This document shows, piece by piece, positions 16,310-24,909 of a stretch of 34,312 nt of DNA. The notes below the pieces were generated by a model. That model saw only the letters and a list, made by a program, of their open reading frames with translations, was not told the origin of the DNA and made no database searches. Position numbers and translations under genes: made by a program. The DNA is taken from positions 1 to 34,312 of the forward strand of contig NZ_KB904073.1 in the NCBI RefSeq assembly GCF_000379985.1, given 5' to 3'. The DNA is from Streptococcus caballi DSM 19004 (GTDB lineage Bacteria > Bacillota > Bacilli > Lactobacillales > Streptococcaceae). Positions within the stretch are counted from its first letter, which is position 1. Each line of letters begins with the position of its first letter.

Positions 16310-16738
16310 TTTCTCCTCTAAATTTTCGTTTAGGTTTACAACCACTTATCGAAAAGTCAATAACTGGCCATCTACCAAAACAGATGGCTGGTGTTGTCTT
16401 GAGAAATGTTATTATCTAAAGCAGACACAAGAATTTTACTTAACATTCAGCGCCTTTCAGAGCAGATGTGGCTCCTCCGTCTGAGAATGGTTATCATCCA
16501 AAACAGCTGTACTAGTTTTCTTTAAAAGGAACTGTCTACCAAAGGCGGTGCTAAGCAAGACTTCTAATTCTTGTAGTTGCAGGAGTAGAGGGAGATATCC
16601 GCGATTATTTTGGAGAGTTTTAAACGGGGTAGTCATGGGATACTTTTTTGACATCTTTGTCATTGGTTTGCAATGTGGCTTTGCTTGGAATTTTGTTATA
16701 ATGAGATGAAAACGTTTCATGAAAGGAATTTTTAAGAG
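16310..16738. other. Intergenic region before the TcaA-like gene
   Basis: A small hairpin CCATCT/AGATGG lies near 16368-16388. An 87-codon minus-strand frame (16457-16720) has no recognisable product. An extended -10 box TGTTATAAT (16694-16702) is the likely promoter of the gene at 16739; no good -35 box is present at 17 bases. Just after it, ATGAAAACGTTTCAT (16706-16720) is a near-palindrome resembling a CcpA site but one base short of the consensus spacing. Confidence 0.4.
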
Positions 16739-18382
16739 ATGAAAAAGCTAAGAATATTTTTTAAAGGGAAAAAACTGAGAATAAGTTTGGGCTCTTTTAT
16801 GGCTCTCTTGCTTGTGTTTGGCATTTGGGGTGGTTTTCATTATTCTAAGGCTAGTGTCATTAAGCGTTATGTGGCAGCTTACAGTCGGTCAGGTTCTTCT
16901 TTTGAAAATATCAAGGAATACTTAGTCTGGTCAGACAATAAGGAGAGAGTAACCAATGATCAAGCGAAATACGCTCGCTTTTCAGGGCTCAATCAGGCTG
17001 ACGCTCAGCAATTGACAGAGACCTTGGAAACCGCTGAGCCGGGAGATGATCTCTATGTGACACGAGTGGGTCGGAAGTTCTTGGTTTTTCCAGACTATCG
17101 TATCGCGATGAAGCCGCTCAGCTTGACCATCAAGACTAATATTGAAGGTCTGGATATTCTTTTGAATAAGAAAAAGGTGAGCACCAGTGATTCGGACCAT
17201 TATAGTCTGACGGTACAGCGTCTGCCTCGAGCAAACTATACGGCATCGGTGGATGGTCATTATAATAATCGGGATATCGAACTGAGCAAGACCTATGATG
17301 GCAAGAATGGAACGTTAGACCTGTCAGTGACTTTTAAACATTTTACGGTGACTAGTAATCTGACCGATGGTGAACTTTATTTTGATGATACTAAAATGGC
17401 TTCTTTGACAGATGGTCAGTATGAGGTGGACAATTATCCGCTGACCAACTCAGCGCAGGTTTATGTTAAAAAAACCTTCGCAGATGGAGACTTAGTATCC
17501 AAGAAAGAGTCCTTGTCCAAGATTAGTAATGGCAGTACAGTTGCCTTAGATGCGGACAACCTCTTAGATGCAGGCAAAGCTGGGCAGGTTTTGGTAGCAT
17601 CTTTTGACAAATTGGTCAATTATGTTAGCAGCAATCAGAATCCAGCAGATTTGGCTACAGTCTTCGAGGATGGTGCTAATAATGATTTTTACAAGGGCTT
17701 GAAAGAAAGTATCAAGGCCAAGTTTCAGACAGACCAACGTAAGGCCAGCAGCTTTACCATTCCAAATATTGTCATTGATAGTATGAGCCAAGTTGGCAAG
17801 GAATCTTATCTCCTGAATTTCTCTGCCAGCTATGATTTCTACTATGACAAGGCCACGGATAGCAGTAAAAATACGCAAGGTCATGTCGTTCAGCAGCTGA
17901 CAGGCAAGGTAACGCTTAAAAAGTCAGGCGAAGACTACCTCATTGCCAAGGCGGGTGAGAAAAATATCACCGTCACTAGCGAGGAGAATCAAGTTAAGGC
18001 TGAATCCGTCTTCCCAGATGCTTTGCTAGGCACATGGACGCTTGAAAATCAGGATAGAACTATCAGCATGACCTTTGATAAGGATGGTACCGTCACTAAG
18101 AAGGTTGATTACAAGGATAGTAAGCAGACAGACACGACTAGCACTGCCAAAGTAAGGCAAGTAGAGGAAAAAGAGGCAGGCCTATACCTCTTCCAATACC
18201 AAGATGGCACAGATACTAGTACTTTCGTGCCTAACGGCGGCATCGGTGGTTCAGGTGTCAAATACGCCTTCGGTGTTAAGCTGGATGGTGACAAGGTAAC
18301 CTCTGTTGTCTGGCAGGCTGCCATCAATGCAGACTATGATTACAGCAAGCCACTGCTAGGTGATGTTCTTAGTAAGAAATAG
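16739..18382 (+). CDS. TcaA-like membrane-anchored extracellular protein
   Basis: 547 residues. A short basic N-terminus is followed by one membrane helix at about 17-36, then a long extracellular part. The region AKPLSLTIKTN-like to TVQRLP (about 125-165) and the following repeats with KTFADGDLV resemble the repeated beta domains of TcaA/YvbJ proteins. Residues about 290-405 (AGQVLVASFDKLVNYVSSNQ onward) fit the NTF2-like domain. The C-terminal domain from about 425 (LLGTWTLENQDRTISMTFDK) looks lipocalin-like. Unlike most TcaA relatives it lacks an N-terminal zinc ribbon. TcaA affects cell-wall antibiotic response in staphylococci; that role is not shown here. A homopolymer at 17468-17473 is in frame. 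Confidence 0.65.
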   Translation: MKKLRIFFKGKKLRISLGSFMALLLVFGIWGGFHYSKASVIKRYVAAYSRSGSSFENIKEYLVWSDNKERVTNDQAKYARFSGLNQADAQQLTETLETAEPGDDLYVTRVGRKFLVFPDYRIAMKPLSLTIKTNIEGLDILLNKKKVSTSDSDHYSLTVQRLPRANYTASVDGHYNNRDIELSKTYDGKNGTLDLSVTFKHFTVTSNLTDGELYFDDTKMASLTDGQYEVDNYPLTNSAQVYVKKTFADGDLVSKKESLSKISNGSTVALDADNLLDAGKAGQVLVASFDKLVNYVSSNQNPADLATVFEDGANNDFYKGLKESIKAKFQTDQRKASSFTIPNIVIDSMSQVGKESYLLNFSASYDFYYDKATDSSKNTQGHVVQQLTGKVTLKKSGEDYLIAKAGEKNITVTSEENQVKAESVFPDALLGTWTLENQDRTISMTFDKDGTVTKKVDYKDSKQTDTTSTAKVRQVEEKEAGLYLFQYQDGTDTSTFVPNGGIGGSGVKYAFGVKLDGDKVTSVVWQAAINADYDYSKPLLGDVLSKK

Positions 18383-18435
18383 GTTGGGCTCCGTATTCAT
18401 CCTGTTCCCCTCCAGCTCTTATCCGTTAAATATGG

Positions 18436-18441
18436 TAGAAT
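18436..18441 (+). promoter_or_regulatory. Extended -10 promoter of the TetR gene
   Basis: TATGGTAGAAT gives TGG ahead of TAGAAT, 42 bases before the start codon at 18478. No clear -35 box. No terminator was seen after the TcaA-like gene. Confidence 0.45.
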
Positions 18442-18477
18442 AGCTTAGTATAAAAAATTGTTGAAGAGGGAGGTAGA

Positions 18478-19005
18478 ATGAGTCATTTAACGGAACAAGC
18501 TTTTGCAGAAGCGCTAAAAGAGATTATGCAGGGAAAGTCTTTTGATAAGGTAACGGTGACTGAGCTGGTTCAGCATCTGGGTGTCAATCGTCAGACCTTC
18601 TATTACCACTTTAAAGATCTCTATGACTTGCTAGAGTGGATCTATATTACAGATGGTGAACAGATGATTGGAGATAATCGGACCAATACGTCCTGGGAAG
18701 AGGGATTGTTGGCTATCTTTCAGTATATTCAGGACAACGAGGCATTTGTTTACAATACTTACTACTCTGTCAATCGTAATTATTTGGAGCATTTCCTGTA
18801 TGAGCGGGCTTATTTATTGATAAGACCCGTCCTTGAGGAGAATAATCAGAGTTTGAGGTTGGATGAGGCTAGCATTGAATTCAGGGCACATTTTTACAAG
18901 TATGGTCTGGTTGGTTTTATCTTAGATTGGATTGGTGGTGGGCAGCGTCAAGATCCCCGTTTATTGGCCCACCAGATTTATCAACTTTTGGATAATCTTT
19001 CCTAG
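18478..19005 (+). CDS. TetR-family transcriptional regulator
   Basis: 175 residues behind GAGGGAGGTAGA. The N-terminal helix-turn-helix (about 24-46, VTVTELVQHLGVNRQTFYYH) is typical of TetR proteins, with the FYYHF recognition end. The C-terminal part (DWIGGGQRQDPRLLAHQIYQ) resembles the DhaS-like subgroup. It lies just before oleate hydratase on the same strand, with an inverted repeat between them. It may therefore control that gene and itself, possibly in response to free fatty acids. The ligand is inference. Confidence 0.85.
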   Translation: MSHLTEQAFAEALKEIMQGKSFDKVTVTELVQHLGVNRQTFYYHFKDLYDLLEWIYITDGEQMIGDNRTNTSWEEGLLAIFQYIQDNEAFVYNTYYSVNRNYLEHFLYERAYLLIRPVLEENNQSLRLDEASIEFRAHFYKYGLVGFILDWIGGGQRQDPRLLAHQIYQLLDNLS

Positions 19006-19024
19006 ACAATGCGTCGTAGCTGTC

Positions 19025-19062
19025 AAAAAAATAGACAATCAGCACACATTGTCTATTTTTTT
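19025..19062 (+). terminator. Long inverted repeat: terminator and possible TetR operator
   Basis: AAAAAAATAGACAAT, eight bases, ATTGTCTATTTTTTT: a perfect 15-base inverted repeat with A- and T-runs on both sides, so it can terminate in both directions. The TAGACAAT half-site also occurs at 19003-19010, and TAGACTT occurs at 19084, which suggests an operator. Both roles are possible. Confidence 0.7.
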
Positions 19063-19089
19063 GCACCTTCAAAAGGTGTTAAATAGACT
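19061..19089 (+). promoter_or_regulatory. Promoter of oleate hydratase
   Basis: TTGCAC (19061-19066), 17 bases, TAGACT (19084-19089). The spacer contains CACCTT/AAGGTG dyad symmetry, another possible TetR target. Confidence 0.55.
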
Positions 19090-19118
19090 TAACGATAAAG
19101 TTAAGGAGTTGACAGTTT

Positions 19119-20888
19119 ATGTATTATTCAAATGGTAATTATGAAGCCTTTGCTCGTCCTCAAAAACCTGCTGGAGTTGATGGTAAATCAGCTTATATTA
19201 TCGGTAGTGGTCTTGCTGCCTTATCGACAGCCGTCTTTCTTGTACGTGATGCTCAAATGTCAGGTGACAGGATTCATATTTTAGAAGAGATGTCCCTGCC
19301 AGGTGGTAGCATGGACGGTATCCACAATGATCGCTTGGGATATATTATTCGTGGTGGTCGAGAAATGGAACCCCACTTTGAAGTGCTTTGGGATCTTTTC
19401 CGCTCTATCCCATCCTTGGAAAACCCTGACAATAGTGTCTTGGATGAATATTATTGGTTAAATAAAAAAGACCCTAGTTATGCCAAGACGCGCGCTATTC
19501 ATGACCGAGGCAAGGCTATTCCAGATGATGGTCAACTGACCCTGTCTGAACAGGCAGTCAAGGAAATCATTGATTTAGTCCTGACACCAGAGGATAAATT
19601 GCAAGATGTGCAGATTGATCAAGTCTTCGGCCAAGATTTTTTTGCTTCTAACTTCTGGCTTTACTGGAGCACCATGTTTGCCTTTGAACCTTGGGCTAGC
19701 GCTATGGAAATGCGCCGTTACCTCATGCGCTTTATCCAACATGTTGGGACCTTGAAAAACTTGTCATCGCTACGTTTCACCCAATACAACCAATATGAAT
19801 CCTTGATCATGCCTATGGTAAAATTTCTAGAAGGTAAAGGGGTTGATTTTTCTTACAATACTGTTGTTAATAATATCCTAGTCAACCGTATGGGCAGCGA
19901 TAAGGTTGCTACCAAAATTGAAATGACAGTGGATGGTCAAGATAAGTCGCTTGAGTTGAGCCCAGATGATTTGGTATTTGTCACTAACGGCTCTATCACA
20001 GAAAGCTCTACCTACGGCGACAATACTCATCCGGCTGCTACTAGTCATGATTTGGGTGCTAGTTGGAAACTTTGGGAAAATTTGGCTGCGCAAGATAGTG
20101 ATTTTGGACATCCTGATAAATTCTGCAAGAACATTCCAGATGCCAACTGGACTATATCAGCTACCATTACTTTTACTGACAAGCGTATTGCTAAATACAT
20201 CGAAGCGATTAACCATAAGGATCCCTACAGTGGCTCTATCGTAACTAGTGGACCAACGAGTATCAAGGATTCTAATTGGTTGCTGGGCTATTCTATTAGC
20301 CGTCAACCTCATTTCAAGGCGCAAAAGCCTAATGAATTAGTGGTTTGGCTCTATGCCCTTTACAGTGATCGTAAAGGGAATTACATTGATAAGCGACCTG
20401 ACGAATGTACGGGTATTGAACTTTGTGAAGAGTGGCTCTACCACATGGGTGTCCCTGAAACAGATATCCTGTCTATGGCAGAAGCTGCGTCAACCGTTCC
20501 TTGTCACATGCCTTATATCACGACTTACTTCATGCCTCGTCGCTTGGGAGACCGTCCCTTAGTCGTGCCAGAACACAGTAAAAACTTGGCCTTCATTGGT
20601 AATTACGCTGAAACAGAACGCGATACCGTCTTTACCACAGAATACTCTGTTCGAACGGCTATGGAAGCTGTTTACACCCTGCTCAATGTCGACCGAGCCG
20701 TTCCCGAAGTCTTCGCTTCTGTCTACGATGTTCGAATGATGCTTAATGCCCTCTATTATCTCAACGATAAGAAGACCTTGGTAGAATTGAACGTGCCGTG
20801 GATTGAAAAAACAGCCCTCAAAGAAGCTCTCAAAAAAGTTCAAGGCACCTATATTGAAGAACTGCTCAAAGACTATCACCTGATCTAG
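19119..20888 (+). CDS. ohyA: Oleate hydratase (myosin-cross-reactive antigen family)
   Basis: 589 residues, full length. It is an FAD enzyme that adds water to the cis-9 double bond of oleic and related acids to give 10-hydroxy fatty acids, detoxifying host unsaturated fatty acids at the membrane. The dinucleotide motif GSGLAALSTA is at 29-38 and PGGSMDG at 61-67. RGGREM with Glu82 matches the catalytic loop. FMPRRLGDRP and NYAETERDTVFTTEYSVRTA near the end are also family signatures. ATG 19119 follows TTAAGGAGTTGACAGTTT. The upstream TetR gene is the likely regulator. Confidence 0.95.
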   Translation: MYYSNGNYEAFARPQKPAGVDGKSAYIIGSGLAALSTAVFLVRDAQMSGDRIHILEEMSLPGGSMDGIHNDRLGYIIRGGREMEPHFEVLWDLFRSIPSLENPDNSVLDEYYWLNKKDPSYAKTRAIHDRGKAIPDDGQLTLSEQAVKEIIDLVLTPEDKLQDVQIDQVFGQDFFASNFWLYWSTMFAFEPWASAMEMRRYLMRFIQHVGTLKNLSSLRFTQYNQYESLIMPMVKFLEGKGVDFSYNTVVNNILVNRMGSDKVATKIEMTVDGQDKSLELSPDDLVFVTNGSITESSTYGDNTHPAATSHDLGASWKLWENLAAQDSDFGHPDKFCKNIPDANWTISATITFTDKRIAKYIEAINHKDPYSGSIVTSGPTSIKDSNWLLGYSISRQPHFKAQKPNELVVWLYALYSDRKGNYIDKRPDECTGIELCEEWLYHMGVPETDILSMAEAASTVPCHMPYITTYFMPRRLGDRPLVVPEHSKNLAFIGNYAETERDTVFTTEYSVRTAMEAVYTLLNVDRAVPEVFASVYDVRMMLNALYYLNDKKTLVELNVPWIEKTALKEALKKVQGTYIEELLKDYHLI

Positions 20889-20926
20889 GTAAAATCAATA
20901 CAATTAGCCAATAAGAGGCATTCTAA

Positions 20927-20956
20927 CCCTCCTCCCAGCTTGGGAGAAGGGCTTTT
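20927..20956 (+). terminator. Terminator after oleate hydratase
   Basis: CCCTCCTCCCA pairs with TGGGAGAAGGG (one C-A mismatch) around GCT, followed by CTTTT. Confidence 0.7.
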
Positions 20957-20990
20957 ATGGTGAACAAGTCTACTCTCAGGTTGGGAGCGA

Positions 20991-21107
20991 TATTTTTGGT
21001 GAGTTTGGATTACTCCTACGGTAAGGGTAGTATTCTGATGAGTTGGTTGACTTCTATGGTAGAATCGGTATTTTCTGATGAATTAGATTTTTCCTATGCT
21101 AGGGATA
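20991..21107. repeat. Three tandem degenerate repeats of about 39 bases
   Basis: Units at 20991-21030, 21031-21068 and 21069-21107 each read roughly TATT, (TT)CTGATGA, (G/A)TT, (A/G)GATT, then TCCTATGGTAGG. Agreement is about two thirds of positions by eye. Confidence 0.5.
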
Positions 21108-21231
21108 ACTTTTTCATGTTTCTTGACCTCCGTCAATGGCTAGAACGCGAGTTTTTATCTTCTTTTATTTAGTTATTGGATAAAATAGGGCAAAAATGAG
21201 CGACTTCAAGGGAAACGCCCATTTCTTTATA

Positions 21232-22134
21232 TCATTTTGAGTTCGTTTTTTCTTTTTTATTTTCTTTTTTAGCAAGATTTAGGACCTGTTCAAAGCTCTG
21301 CGATTTGGCTTCGACGGTGATTTTTTGCCGTGTCAAGGGATGGGTCAAGCTAAGACAGTGGGCATGTAGCATGAGGCGTGCTGCGGGACACTTGCTGTAA
21401 AGGGGATCGCCGATGATAGCATGTCCGTGGTAGGAGAGGTGCACACGGATTTGATGGGTACGCCCCGTTTCCAAGCGGCACTTGACTAGACTAGCCTGAG
21501 GAAAAAGCTTGAGACTGTCAACAATAGTGGTAGCGCTTTGTCCGTGTCGTTTGTCAACCACTCGTTTACGCCTATCGTGCCTGTCGCGTCCAATCTTATC
21601 ACGAAAAATCACATGTTTAGCTGTCAACCTACCGTCAACTATGGCCCAATATTCGCGCCAGATTTTCTTCTCCTCAAGGAGGCGGTTGAGAATGGGCAGG
21701 ATAAAAGGATTTTTGGCAAAAAGTACAGCTCCGCTAGTTTCCATATCAAGGCGATGAACAACATAGCAAGTCTGACCGACATAGGCAGACACATGATTGA
21801 GCAGGGCAAGCTCATTTGGCTCATTACCATGGGTCTTCATGCCCTCAGGCTTATTGACAATGATGATGTGCTGGTCTTGGTAGAGAGGTTCAACGAGGTT
21901 TGCCTGACCAAAAGGAATGTCCTTAGGAGGATAATCTTCCTCATCGAAAGTCAGCTGAATGCGGTCGTCTTCCTTAACCAGACTTTGCCAGTTGACCGCT
22001 CTGCCATTGACCAAAACATGCTTTTTAGTACGTAGAAAATGCCGAATCTTGCGAGGAATGAGCAGGTCTTCCTCTAAAAGTTGCTTAACGGTGCGTGAGC
22101 CGTATTTGTTGTTTAGAATTACTGAAAATGTCAT
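21232..22134 (-). CDS. RluA-family 23S rRNA/tRNA pseudouridine synthase
   Basis: 300 residues on the minus strand. Pseudouridine synthases of this family isomerise uridines in rRNA or tRNA. An S4-like RNA-binding domain lies at about 15-62 (LLIPRKIRHFLRTKKHVLVN). The catalytic motif VVHRLDMETSG has Asp130. LYQDQHIIIVNKPEGMKTH and the ETGRTHQIRVHLSYHGHAII block complete the family. It is most like RluD paralogues of Firmicutes, and the target base is not predictable. The C-terminus is basic (KKENKKEKTNSK). It is divergent from pbp2A. Confidence 0.92.
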   Translation of the reverse strand: MTFSVILNNKYGSRTVKQLLEEDLLIPRKIRHFLRTKKHVLVNGRAVNWQSLVKEDDRIQLTFDEEDYPPKDIPFGQANLVEPLYQDQHIIIVNKPEGMKTHGNEPNELALLNHVSAYVGQTCYVVHRLDMETSGAVLFAKNPFILPILNRLLEEKKIWREYWAIVDGRLTAKHVIFRDKIGRDRHDRRKRVVDKRHGQSATTIVDSLKLFPQASLVKCRLETGRTHQIRVHLSYHGHAIIGDPLYSKCPAARLMLHAHCLSLTHPLTRQKITVEAKSQSFEQVLNLAKKENKKEKTNSK

Positions 22135-22176
22135 GCTCTTATTATAGCATGTTTGCCTTTTTAGCAGACAGACAAA

Positions 22177-22194
22177 ATCAGTCTTGAGACTGAT
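22177..22194. promoter_or_regulatory. Perfect dyad upstream of an orphan promoter
   Basis: ATCAGTCT, TG, AGACTGAT: an 8-base perfect inverted repeat 19 bases before the -10 hexamer at 22216-22221. Its position would overlap the -35 region, so it may be an operator. Confidence 0.45.
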
Positions 22195-22212
22195 GTATTA
22201 TCGGGAGCGAGT

Positions 22213-22287
22213 TGCTATAATAAAGACAATCCTAAATATTTTCATAAATCTCCTAACACCAGTCATTCCTAAGGCTGGTGTTTTCTT
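22213..22287 (+). ncRNA. Candidate short transcript: promoter followed by terminator
   Basis: An extended -10 box (TGCTATAAT, 22213-22221) is followed 34 bases later by a hairpin AACACCAG/CTGGTGTT (22255-22262 with 22275-22282) and TTTTCTTCT. There is no plus-strand gene upstream for this terminator to serve, so a short RNA of about 60 bases is the simplest reading. It could also be a leader for pbp2A transcripts. Confidence 0.4.
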
Positions 22288-22347
22288 CTAGGATTAGCTA
22301 GGGAGAGCCCATCATACGTTTTTTAAAGTGTGTAAATGATGGAAAAT

Positions 22348-22356
22348 TGATATAAT
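22348..22356 (+). promoter_or_regulatory. Extended -10 promoter immediately before pbp2A
   Basis: TGATATAAT ends 6 bases before the start codon at 22363. Transcription would begin at or next to the ATG, giving a leaderless message. Confidence 0.55.
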
Positions 22357-22362
22357 AAGCCT

Positions 22363-24651
22363 ATGAATAATCTATTTGAATTATTGAAGACAAAACTTTT
22401 ATCCCACTTTAGTGATGGGGAAGAAGAAAAAACAGAGAAAATTAAAGAAACTGATATGGAAGCCGTAGCTGAGGAGGTGACGGAGTCAGAAAGTCGCTAT
22501 CAGCGTAGTAGGCAGCATCGGCAAAGGGAGGACAAACGTCCAGCTTGGCTGAAAAAATTTGAACGTTTCATTCCTTCACCCAAAAATCCTATCAGACGCT
22601 TTTGGCGCCGCTATCATATTGGAAAAATCTTCTTGATTGGGCTGGCTTCGCTGGTCTTGTTGGTTTCTTCCTACCTTTTCTATCTAGCCAAGACAGCTAA
22701 GGTGTCCGACCTGCAAAATGCCCTCAAGGCAACGACGGTCATCTATGATAAGAAAGGCGAGTACGCAGGGAGTCTATCTGGTCAAAAGGGCACTTATGTA
22801 GAGCTGGATGCTATTTCGGATAACATGGAAAATGCCGTCATTGCAACAGAGGACAGGTCTTTCTACAAAAACAATGGAGTCAACGTCAGTCGTTTCTTAT
22901 TAGCTGCGGTAACCCTAGGAAAATTTGGTGGTGGGTCAACTATTACTCAACAATTGGCTAAAAATGCCTACCTGTCACAGGAGCAGACCATTAAGCGTAA
23001 GGCGCGTGAATTTTTCCTGGCCTTAGAATTAACCAAAAAGTACAGCAAAAAGGAAATTCTGACCATGTACCTCAATAATTCCTACTTTGGAAATGGAGTT
23101 TGGGGGGTTGAAGATGCCAGTCAGAAATATTTTGGGACCAGCGCGGCTAATTTGACCTTAGATGAGGCCGCAACCTTGGCAGGTATGCTCAAGGGTCCAG
23201 AGGTCTACAATCCTTATTATTCCATTGAGAATGCGACCAACCGTCGTGACACGGTTTTAAGTGTCATGGTGGATGCTAAAAAGATCAGTCAGTCTCAGGC
23301 AGATGAAGCGGCTTCAGTTGGGATGGGCAATCGTCTGAATGATACCTATGTTGGTAAGTCAGATGACTACAAGTATCCATCTTACTTTGATGCTGTAGTT
23401 AATGAAGCTATCAAAACCTATGGCTTGTCTGAGAAGGATATTGTCAACAATGGTTACAAGATTTACACGGAGCTAGATCAAAACTACCAGACGGGTATGC
23501 AGACCACTTTTAATATGACTGACCTCTTCCCTGTATCAGATGCGGATGGCACTAGCGCACAGGCAGCCAGTGTGGCTCTTGATCCTTCAACAGGTGGTGT
23601 TCGCGGGTTAGTTGGTCGTGTTCAGAGTACAGAAAATGCAACCTTCCGCAGCTTCAACTATGCTACCCAATCCTCCCGCAGTCCCGGTTCAACCATCAAG
23701 CCTTTGATTGTCTATTCACCAGCAGTGGCCTCGGGTTGGTCAATTGACACCAAACTACCAAATACATCAAGGGATTTCAATGGATATCAACCAAGTAACT
23801 ACGGTGGTATTGAGACAGAAGATATTCCTATGTACCAAGCCTTGGCTAATTCTTACAATATTCCAGCTGTTTACACCCTGAACCAGCTGGGTATCAGCAA
23901 GGCTTTCTCTTATGGAAAGAAATTTGGTCTGAACATGGATGCGGTTAATAAGGAATTAGGTGTGGCTTTGGGTGGCAGCGTAACGACCAATCCATTGGAG
24001 ATGGCTCAGGCCTATTCAACCTTTGCTAACGGTGGTATCATGCACACGGCTCACCTGATTACCCGCATTGAAAATGCCAACGGTAAGGTTATCAAGCGAT
24101 ACACGGATCAGTCACGTCGCATCATCAGTAAGTCTGTTGCGGATAAGATGACCAGTATGATGCTGGGGACTTTCACAAACGGAACAGCTGTCAATGCCAA
24201 TGTTTATGGCTACACCTTAGCTGGTAAGACAGGGACAACGGAAACGGATTTCAATCCTGACTTAGCCAGTGACCAGTGGGTTATTGGCTATACACCAGAT
24301 GTTGTTATCAGCCAGTGGGTCGGCTACAATAAGACCGATGAGAATCATTACTTGACAGATTCCAGCGCAGGAACGGCTTCCTACATTTTTAGCACTCAGG
24401 CTTCCTACATTTTGCCTTATACCAAGGGCAGCAGCTTTAAGGTTGAAAATGCCTATTCTCAAAATGGTATCGACTCAGTTTATAATTCTAGTAATTCAAC
24501 AGGAACAGTCAGCGATTCTAAAAATATCATTGATGATTTGAGACAGTCAGCTGAGGATGCCAGCAAAAATATCAATGATGCTGTTGAGAAATCAGGTTTG
24601 AAAGAAAAAGCTCAAGAATTATGGGACAGCGTGCTAGACTATTTCAAATAG
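22363..24651 (+). CDS. pbp2A: Class A penicillin-binding protein 2a
   Basis: 762 residues, an inner-membrane enzyme that polymerises and cross-links peptidoglycan. A charged cytoplasmic N-terminus is followed by one membrane helix at about 86-108. The glycosyltransferase domain has EDRSFYKNNG with Glu163, GGGSTITQQLAKN and KKYSKKEILTMYLNNSYFG. The transpeptidase domain has SPGSTIKP with Ser443 as the acylated serine, SYN at 497-499 and KTGT at 622-625. It matches streptococcal PBP2a over the whole length, supporting the start at 22363, although no ribosome site is present and an in-frame TGA lies at 22348. rpmG, secE and nusG follow. Confidence 0.95.
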   Translation: MNNLFELLKTKLLSHFSDGEEEKTEKIKETDMEAVAEEVTESESRYQRSRQHRQREDKRPAWLKKFERFIPSPKNPIRRFWRRYHIGKIFLIGLASLVLLVSSYLFYLAKTAKVSDLQNALKATTVIYDKKGEYAGSLSGQKGTYVELDAISDNMENAVIATEDRSFYKNNGVNVSRFLLAAVTLGKFGGGSTITQQLAKNAYLSQEQTIKRKAREFFLALELTKKYSKKEILTMYLNNSYFGNGVWGVEDASQKYFGTSAANLTLDEAATLAGMLKGPEVYNPYYSIENATNRRDTVLSVMVDAKKISQSQADEAASVGMGNRLNDTYVGKSDDYKYPSYFDAVVNEAIKTYGLSEKDIVNNGYKIYTELDQNYQTGMQTTFNMTDLFPVSDADGTSAQAASVALDPSTGGVRGLVGRVQSTENATFRSFNYATQSSRSPGSTIKPLIVYSPAVASGWSIDTKLPNTSRDFNGYQPSNYGGIETEDIPMYQALANSYNIPAVYTLNQLGISKAFSYGKKFGLNMDAVNKELGVALGGSVTTNPLEMAQAYSTFANGGIMHTAHLITRIENANGKVIKRYTDQSRRIISKSVADKMTSMMLGTFTNGTAVNANVYGYTLAGKTGTTETDFNPDLASDQWVIGYTPDVVISQWVGYNKTDENHYLTDSSAGTASYIFSTQASYILPYTKGSSFKVENAYSQNGIDSVYNSSNSTGTVSDSKNIIDDLRQSAEDASKNINDAVEKSGLKEKAQELWDSVLDYFK

Positions 24652-24699
24652 CTTGCGTCAGAGTCAAAATCATGTTAGAATAAAGGTTACGGAGGCGTT

Positions 24700-24852
24700 A
24701 TGGCACAGAAAAAATCAAGTCTAGCTTGTACGGAATGTGGTAGCAGAAATTACTCTATCGGGGTAAGCAGTAATCCCAAACCGACTCGCTTAGAAGTAAA
24801 CAAATATTGTAAATACTGTAAAAAATATACTCTGCACAAAGAAACACGTTAG
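24700..24852 (+). CDS. rpmG: 50S ribosomal protein L33
   Basis: This 50-residue gene lies behind TACGGAGGCGTT. The sequence begins [20 protein letters not shown] and ends [10 protein letters not shown]. Two CxxC pairs (CTEC and CKYC) bind zinc, so it is the C+ form of L33. The order pbp2A, rpmG, secE, nusG is conserved in streptococci. It starts 48 bases after pbp2A. Confidence 0.95.
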   Translation: MAQKKSSLACTECGSRNYSIGVSSNPKPTRLEVNKYCKYCKKYTLHKETR

Positions 24853-24909
24853 TGAGCAAGTAGGTGTAGTTTAATCAAACCAAGAAAAGTTATCAAAAGG
24901 AGGAAAGTC

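Larger units (their letters stand above)
20889..21231. other. Intergenic region with tandem degenerate repeats
   Basis: After the terminator at 20927 there are three tandem degenerate repeats of about 39 bases (20991-21107). A 71-codon frame (20957-21172) runs through them, but its only ribosome site is the 3' arm of the terminator and its product is not recognisable. The end near 21185-21225 may form a weak terminator for the minus-strand gene. Confidence 0.45.

Noticed and set aside
16457..16720. 87-codon minus-strand frame between groEL and the TcaA-like gene
   Set aside because: No recognised product or ribosome site, and its start overlaps the likely promoter of the plus-strand gene.
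16706..16720. CcpA site before the TcaA-like gene
   Set aside because: It is a near-palindrome but one base shorter than the consensus; kept only as a remark.
20957..21172. 71-codon frame through the tandem repeats
   Set aside because: The only ribosome-like site is the terminator's 3' arm and the sequence is repeat-driven.
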